64,000 bases of DNA from Amphiura filiformis. Its lineage: Eukaryota; Echinodermata; Ophiuroidea; Amphilepidida; Amphiuridae. The notes beneath the pieces are model-generated. The model was given only the letters and a program-made list of their open reading frames with translations, was not told where the DNA came from and did not search any database. Numbering within the stretch: the first letter of the stretch is position 1; the number at the start of each line of letters is the position of its first letter. Location of the stretch: assembly GCF_039555335.1 (NCBI RefSeq), contig NW_027305499.1:558001-622000 (forward strand), given 5' to 3'. The position numbers and the translations under genes were made by a program. Below, one piece after another: positions 58,399-64,000 of this stretch.

Positions 58399-59363
58399 AA
58401 TTACATGAAAGTCAGCATGAATATGAACGTCAGCATAGCCAAAACAGAGACTATGGTGGTTAGCCGATTACCCAAGGATATTGACATCACCATTAACAAC
58501 AGCAAGCTAAAACATACAAAGGAGTTTAAGTACTTGGGAAGTATCTTTTCTGAGGTTGGAAGTATCACCAGAGAAATAGAGACACGATGTCAAAAGGCCA
58601 ATAATACCATCTACCAACTAAGCCCACTTCTTACACATCATGCAATACCGATGGATACAAAAGCAAAAGTCATCAATGCCATATTTTCCCCAACTCTCTG
58701 CTACCAGTACCAAACATGGACTCTCAACAAAAGAAAAACCCAAAAGCTCATCACCTGTGAAATGAGATACCTATAGTTTGATCAGCTCGTAATCGGCGGG
58801 CCTTATAACATCTCGGATTAATATTAATATATTTTATTTCGAGAATTGTCTTCTGAAATCTCTCCCAAATTATTAATTCAAGTCCTATACTTTATCATCT
58901 ACTTTCTTTGATACGCCAATGTAAACCAGACAGATCAACGTAACTCTTAGCATGGGTCTACTTTTTGGCGTAGTGGTAAAAGCCTAACAATTCCCGCCGA
59001 TTACCTGCTGATCAAAGTATAAGAAGAGCAGCTAATAAGTCAAGGAAAATCAGGAATGAGGATATTAGAAAGATGGTAGGCACCACACCAATCACAGAAT
59101 ATGTTGCAAAACAACAAGTTAGATGGTTCGGTCACCTTATGCGAATGGCCCCTAGCCAACCTGCAGCAAGAACATATAACAGCAAAACAACAGGAACTAG
59201 GGCTAGAGGAAGACCAATGAAGAGGTGGGCAGAAGGAGTAAAGGAAGTACTCGCAAGACATGTGATTACCATGAGTGAGGGTACCCGACTCGCCCAGGAA
59301 AGGAAGTTACATTTCCCCACGACGCTATGAAAGGCAAACGTGGTGGATAAAAGTAAGTAAGTA
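58399..59363 (+). pseudogene. RTE-like LINE reverse-transcriptase C-terminus, split by a MITE
   Basis: Piece 1 (about 58399-58773) reads 'VSIAKTETMVVSRLP', 'LKHTKEFKYLGSIFSEVGSI', 'IETRCQKANNTIYQLSPLL' and 'LCYQYQTWTLNKRKTQKLIT' then 'CEMRYL': the region after the catalytic box through the thumb. Piece 2 (59022-59330) reads 'RRAANKSRKIRNEDIRKMVG', 'QVRWFGHLMRMAP', 'RARGRPMKRWAEGVKEVL' and 'EGTRLAQERKLHFPTTL', the usual C-terminus. The MITE at 58774 separates them. Without it the frame continues from 'MRYL' to 'RRAANK'. The stop is followed closely by 'aagtaagtaagta', a short tail as in RTE-type LINEs. The polymerase core upstream is missing, so the copy is 5'-truncated, but the remaining frame is notably intact and the element is probably among the younger ones here. 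Confidence 0.88.
58774..59019. mobile_element. 246-bp MITE with TA duplication inside the LINE
   Basis: TIR TA(G/C)TTTGATCAGC with 'taatcggcggg' inside both arms. TA borders are 58772-58773 and 59020-59021. Deleting the insert plus one TA restores the LINE frame exactly. TA duplication indicates the Tc1/mariner type or similar. Confidence 0.92.
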
Positions 59364-59988
59364 TTGCATGCATTTAAAAATATTGCTGCTGCTCCTGACG
59401 ACGTCTACCGATGTTTTTAATCATTACTCTTGATATTTCATGTCGTAAAAGACTTATTTTGTCGACTTTATTCTCAGCTAGTCCTACTGTCACGTCACGA
59501 TCATCAAAATATGATGTGATCAAGCTAAATCAGTCGGAAGTCGGAAATATTGATCTTGAGATATGGGCAAACAAATGAAATATTTCATTTTGTTGCCTTC
59601 TGTTTTGGAAATTCCTAAATTACTCATATCTTTTTAAGTGGCTATTCAATTTCAAAATATAACTTTGAAAATTCTTTTTACATCCTATAAGAAACTGGAA
59701 ATCGAATATGACCGACTTCAGACTGATTTCACTTGATCACACCACAAATGTCATTCAGGGACAACTAATACTGCCCATGTATTGTTAAATTGAATGCACT
59801 TACCTGGACATTAAAGGCCTATTCGGCGATCAAAGCGAAGGTGTAAACAAATTAATTTCTAAAAGTCATTAAAATTGTCATTAGATATTTTTGAAATGAA
59901 AAAGTTGGCAAAAACAGGAGGAAAACATCAGTATTGACAATACATGTAGCTAATTTCACTACTTAAGTAGAGATATTACAGATCCATG
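59364..59988. other. non-coding sequence, nothing recognised
   Basis: AT-rich. No supported feature. Confidence 0.4.
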
Positions 59989-60463
59989 TAAAGTCTGCAC
60001 AAAAAGTAACGCAGCTGTTATAAATACGCCTATAGCTTCGGAACTAATAATTGTTTTTACAATATTTTAACATAGAAAGAAGGGTGGTTTATTTACGCGC
60101 ATTTTGATACCCCATTTGTCAAATGCCGTTCAATAATAACAACACAGTAGTGCTTTTAACGAAAAATACCCGAATTTGAATGTTGCCGTTTACAGCGATC
60201 AATGGTTATTACGCAGCATTTTAGCACATACCTCCATTATCTTCGCGTTGACTTCAAATCAATACAAATAGCTGCAACTTTTAAATTCTTTAAAAACTCT
60301 GCTGTGTTGTTAATATTGAACGAAATTGGACGAATTGGGTATCAAAATGCGCGTTAATAAATCACCCTTCATGCTATGTTGAAATATTGCGAAAACAATA
60401 ATTAGTTCTGGAGATATAGGCATATTTATATTAAACAGCTGCGTTATTTTTTGTGCAGATTTA
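59989..60463. mobile_element. 475-bp foldback element, TA-flanked, 'TCTGCACAAAAA' ends
   Basis: Arms are inverted copies for about 130 bp or more: 'tctgcacaaaaa.taacgcagct', 'acaataatta', 'gcgcattttgatacccc'. TA lies at both borders. Non-coding. Confidence 0.85.
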
Positions 60464-60862
60464 ATTTGTCTTTACTACGCAGTTCTTAGCTTAACCACTA
60501 GCAGGCTATGTTAGCATTTCTATGACTCTAACAAAGTCAAGGTGATGATTTGTACGATCATCTGGATGAGCAAATCACTGAATGGGCATCCAACATAAAA
60601 CTGGGAGCCAACAGGTATTGGCAAAATGGGCTTTGTGATTAAATACACGGCTGCACTTGTGGTCTTCAAAGGGTAGTTATATTTACACTCGCTGTCATAC
60701 CATACTTGGTAAATATATCGAATTATTTTTGAATAAATATTTTGTAATTGCATATCATTTCCAATTCAATCAGTTCATGCAAGCAAACAGGTAAATCGGA
60801 ATTAAGTCAGTATTGTGTGTTACGTTATTCAACAATAGTTGTTCAATAACTGCAAAAAGCTA

Positions 60863-61400
60863 TATAAACTGAGCTCAAAAAGAAACTTATACTTTTTTAC
60901 AACTTGTGAATCACAAGGTCATATCTTAAAATACTGTCAATCAAAATGAACCAAAATTACACACAGTATTACCTTAATACTCTACTCAAAACACATGTCA
61001 GTAACCAAGCAGTTATCCAACTGACACAACAGCAAAATGCACTGTCATGGGACAGCTTCCTGGACTTCCTTCACTTTCACAGCCCAACATTTGGCACCCA
61101 GGACAAAAAATCTGTGAGAATGCACACAAGATCCTTGCACAGATGATAAAACGGTGCTGCTTTCTGCTTTTCATACACTTTTTAATGAAACAGGGCTGGG
61201 ATGTGAATGTGGTCCAGGAAGCTGTCCCATGTCAGTGCATTTTGCTGTTGTGTCAGTTGGATAACTGCATGGTTACTGACATGTGTTAAGAGTAGAGTAT
61301 TAAAGTAAATCTGTGTGTAATTTTGGTTCAATTTGATGGACAGGATTTCAAGATATGACCTTGTGAAAAATTATAAGTTTATTTTTGAGCTCAGTTTATA
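60863..61400. mobile_element. 538-bp foldback element, AACTGAGCTCAAAAAGAAAC ends
   Basis: TATA borders; arms inverted-similar for about 200 bp ('cacaaggtcatatctt', 'acatgtcagtaacca', 'gcagttatccaactgacaca'). The two short frames at 60946-61289 lie on the two arms and are artefacts of this hairpin. Confidence 0.9.
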
Positions 61401-61922
61401 TTTCTTTTAGCACAACGAGCAAATACCCACCCGATCATTTCCTTAACTCTCTTCAAGTTTCGAAGCAATTAAAAAAAATTCACAAATTTCAGAATTGTAA
61501 AATTTCATGATCATATTTGAAATCAGCGTGGAAAATGCATTAAAATGAGTACCAACAAGCATTGGTTCATTGGTTCTTCAGATAGCTCTTGATATTTTGA
61601 GAAAATATCTCAAAACATGTTTTTACGTTGAAGTCTATGTCAACAGTTCATATATCTGATGAATTTGCGAGGTTACTAAAGAATCATAACCCTCAGCGTA
61701 CTGAGGCATATTTTGTAAAGTACGAGGTTGGATTGTTGCAGCTCCTATATTTAGCTATATTAAACATCATATTATACTGCTACCAATTAATAGAGGTCTC
61801 TTTTATCCAAGGATACCAAAATAAGTTGAGACCTTTTCCACGTAATGTGCTATGACGTCTAATTGGGATATCGAACGAACGAGTGTTACCAAACTTCCAG
61901 CTAAGTATGATTTTAACCAAAC

Positions 61923-62114
61923 TAAACTGGCCTCAAAAAGAAACTTATAATTGTTCACAAGGTCATATCTTAAAATCCACTCCATAAAAATGAATAAAAA
62001 TTGCACACAGGATTACTTCAATACTCTACTCTAAACACATGTCAGTAACCAAGGTGACATGGAACACCTTTCTGGACCAAAATTCACATAATTTTTTTTT
62101 TTGAGGCCAGTTTA
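61923..62114. mobile_element. 192-bp relative of the 60863 foldback
   Basis: Ends TAAACTGGCCTCAAAAA and complement. It shares 'cacaaggtcatatcttaaaa', 'aatactctact' and 'aacacatgtcagtaaccaag' with 60863-61400 but lacks most of the centre and the right arm. TA borders. Confidence 0.8.
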
Positions 62115-62760
62115 CTATGTTTAAAATTCATATTCCTTAGAATGATTTCAGAAGAGCATAATGAAGATATGGATTTTATTGTAGAAATTTATGGCTTTAT
62201 GGCTTCACCCCAGCCCAATGTTTGACGGTCGGCCTTATCCACGGGCAAAATTAAGTAAGACGAAGGACGAGGGTAAGTTTTCGTCTCCCGAGAGTCCCGT
62301 GGGGCGAGGCTAACTTTCAATTTTAATATACTGGTTTTTTTATTTATATATATTTATTGTTGCCCTGCGGTAAACCATACATTGCTTTATCGTTTTGCTA
62401 TGAAGCAAAGTGGAACCCCTGAATTAATTTTCATTTGACATTTCTGATTAAAAAAAAAGTATGTTATCTTACAGTTAACGACCTCTAGAAGAATGGTGAC
62501 CCATATTAAAGTGTCACCACATACATAAGTTGACCTCTTCAACGACTGTGTAGAGTGTGTTTCTCTACGAGGAGCCCCAGCACTTGGTTTACTAACATTA
62601 GAGTACCGTCTCAACCACTTGAAGATAAAGACACTTGTCAATGCTTTATGACTATATGTCTGGAAACAAAATGATATAATGCTTTCATACGTCTACCACC
62701 TGCTGTCACAGTCATTTCAGAGTTCCCCTCAATGTTATCCTTTTATTGAAATATAATGCT

Positions 62761-63849
62761 AAGGGTTAATTTTAACTCTTTCTATTCACACTTTACATGA
62801 CAATGTTATATTTGATGTTAGTACATGTAGCAAATCAAAATATAGCCTGCTTATTGTCTTGGTTATCAGTACAAGAACTTGGGGAACTGATCATGGTTGC
62901 GATGGGTTATTGTGGTATGTATAGCTGCAAGTCCCTGACTTGTGTCTTGTGTAACAGTGGTCAGCGGATACTAATACAATGGATTTATGCCTGTGCGTAG
63001 CGTACTATGAATCACTGCGCTTTTTTAACAAACGTTTTGCAGAATTTATATATAACACAAACATTATTAGTCCAAATCAAGGTTCGTGTACTTGCTGTAT
63101 TATATTTTGTACGTGATAGTTATTAGTTGAAAACATAACTGTCAATAGTAATAATAAAAACAGGGTGAATTATGCATTTTCCAAAAGATATTTGAAGGCC
63201 ATTATTTCTAAGACACCAATGTGTCAATTAGAACATTATAATGCTTAACTCGCAACTTGAATTATTTATATATTCGTATATTTACTTTGATCATGAGCGT
63301 TTGTGAATAAAATCAGTGAATTACTGATTTGAAGGTTTTTGATTTTTATAGTACATATAATATATGTAGCTTTAATACAATAACGCTCTCTAGGATTGAA
63401 GATAGGGGTAAGGTAAAATAGCTGCAATGTGTTATAATAAGGGTTAACAAAAATAACTCCCCCTAAAATTAAAAACATTTCTTTGCATAACTTGACATAC
63501 ATTTCGCTGATTTGAAAAATTTAAAAACCTGTGAATAAATGAATCGTATTTCTACCCTCCTAAAGTTTTTTCTTCTGTTTTGGCCAAAAATAATCACATT
63601 TTCCAAAAAATGATGCTTTCAGAAGAAGTTGCACTTTTCAACATCCTCATTTATGTCAAAATTAGCTTCAATGAATCTTTATGGTTGCATGGGTGACTAA
63701 GGGATCAGAGACAGAAATATTAAGGAAAACAAAACAATTAAATGAATCATAACATTTATGAGTACAATATTCTGTGTGTAAATTGACAAATGTCCACAGA
63801 TGGCAGCTTTTTGCATTTACCCACTTCTGGCAGTCAATATAGTGCTAAC
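62761..63849. other. non-coding sequence, nothing recognised
   Basis: AT-rich. A 67-codon frame at 62797-63000 has no recognisable content. Confidence 0.4.
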
Positions 63850-64000
63850 CCTAGGACTACCGGGGTGTACTAAGCCCCAAGAGTTTTTATCCGTCATCCG
63901 CGTTTACGCCCAAACGACCTAAGCTAATCGTAGATACATCCTTTGCGCTAATTTTAGTTATAGAATTTTTACCCCAGCACCTTACCCGCGGGTAGGGCCG
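63850..64000 (-). repeat. dispersed repeat truncated by the window end
   Basis: The complement of 63890-63960 ('gcgcaaaggatgtatctacg', 'cgtttgggcgtaaacgcgg') matches 41824-41885 and 39110-39170. The 'ctaaccctaggactaccgg' end may be one terminus of an element whose other end lies outside the window. Confidence 0.45.

Larger units (their letters stand above)
60680..62760. repeat. diverged duplicated block E3
   Basis: Third, most diverged relative of E1 and E2: 'attgcatatcatttccaatt' (60747), 'gagcaaatacccacccgatc' (61419), 'gttttcgtctcccgagagtcc' (62276) and 'agagtaccgtctcaaccac' (62602) occur in the same order as in E1 (10505, 10732, 10842 and 11203). Two foldback elements are inserted in it. 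Confidence 0.55.

Noticed and set aside
60946-61289. Two overlapping plus-strand frames as a coding region
   Set aside because: They lie in the arms of a TA-flanked foldback element and are hairpin by-products.

Overview
This window reads as intergenic or intronic DNA from a large, repeat-rich animal genome. The clues are the low GC content, the absence of any long intact reading frame, Penelope-like retroelements with GIY-YIG domains, several LINE 3' ends, many foldback MITEs, microsatellites and tRNA-like sequences. The mix of elements resembles what is seen in marine invertebrates such as echinoderms, hemichordates or cephalochordates. That is a guess from style, not from a diagnostic gene. 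I found no host protein-coding gene, no functional tRNA or rRNA and no CRISPR or prokaryotic feature that I would defend.

Layout. 1-9.9 kb: two diverged copies of a CR1/L2-like LINE 3' end (0.6 and 7.1 kb, the second with a GATA tail), two palindromic MITEs and a Penelope 3' fragment with inverted ends. 10-17 kb: a diverged block (E1) that recurs at 36.5-41 kb (E2) and 60.7-62.8 kb (E3), with MITEs placed differently in each copy. 18.3-21.2 kb: a 2.85 kb DNA transposon with inverted repeats over 500 bp long. It carries a decayed gene of a family I cannot name with certainty, split by an RTE-like LINE with an 11-bp target duplication. 23.8-36.0 kb: a head-to-tail duplication of a roughly 6 kb unit (A and B). 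Unit A carries a Penelope element that is itself split by a 290-bp MITE; unit B carries other insertions. 41-47.4 kb: more MITEs and a 3.2 kb TIR element holding two tRNA-like sequences facing each other. 48.1-49.7 kb: two arrays of CCAACGTTGG-type repeats around a trinucleotide microsatellite; the second array has a 100-bp dimeric period. 50-54.7 kb: two further diverged copies of the A/B sequence, one split by a 2.1 kb TIR element that contains eleven copies of the motif GTTACCCACGAATCC. 55-57 kb: a third Penelope element broken by MITEs and inverted tail copies. 57.8-64 kb: a 198-bp tandem duplication, an RTE-like LINE split by a 246-bp TA-flanked MITE, and three foldback elements.

The most useful property of the window is that its duplicated blocks act as natural before-and-after pairs. 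For many insertions the unoccupied site can be read from a paralogous copy, or from an interrupted reading frame that closes when the insert and one target duplication are removed. This gives target-site lengths (TA, TTAA, AATT, 3 bp, 11 bp) and relative ages without any database. The least familiar items are the GTTACCCACGAATCC element, the gene family inside the 2.85 kb transposon and the convergent tRNA-like element.
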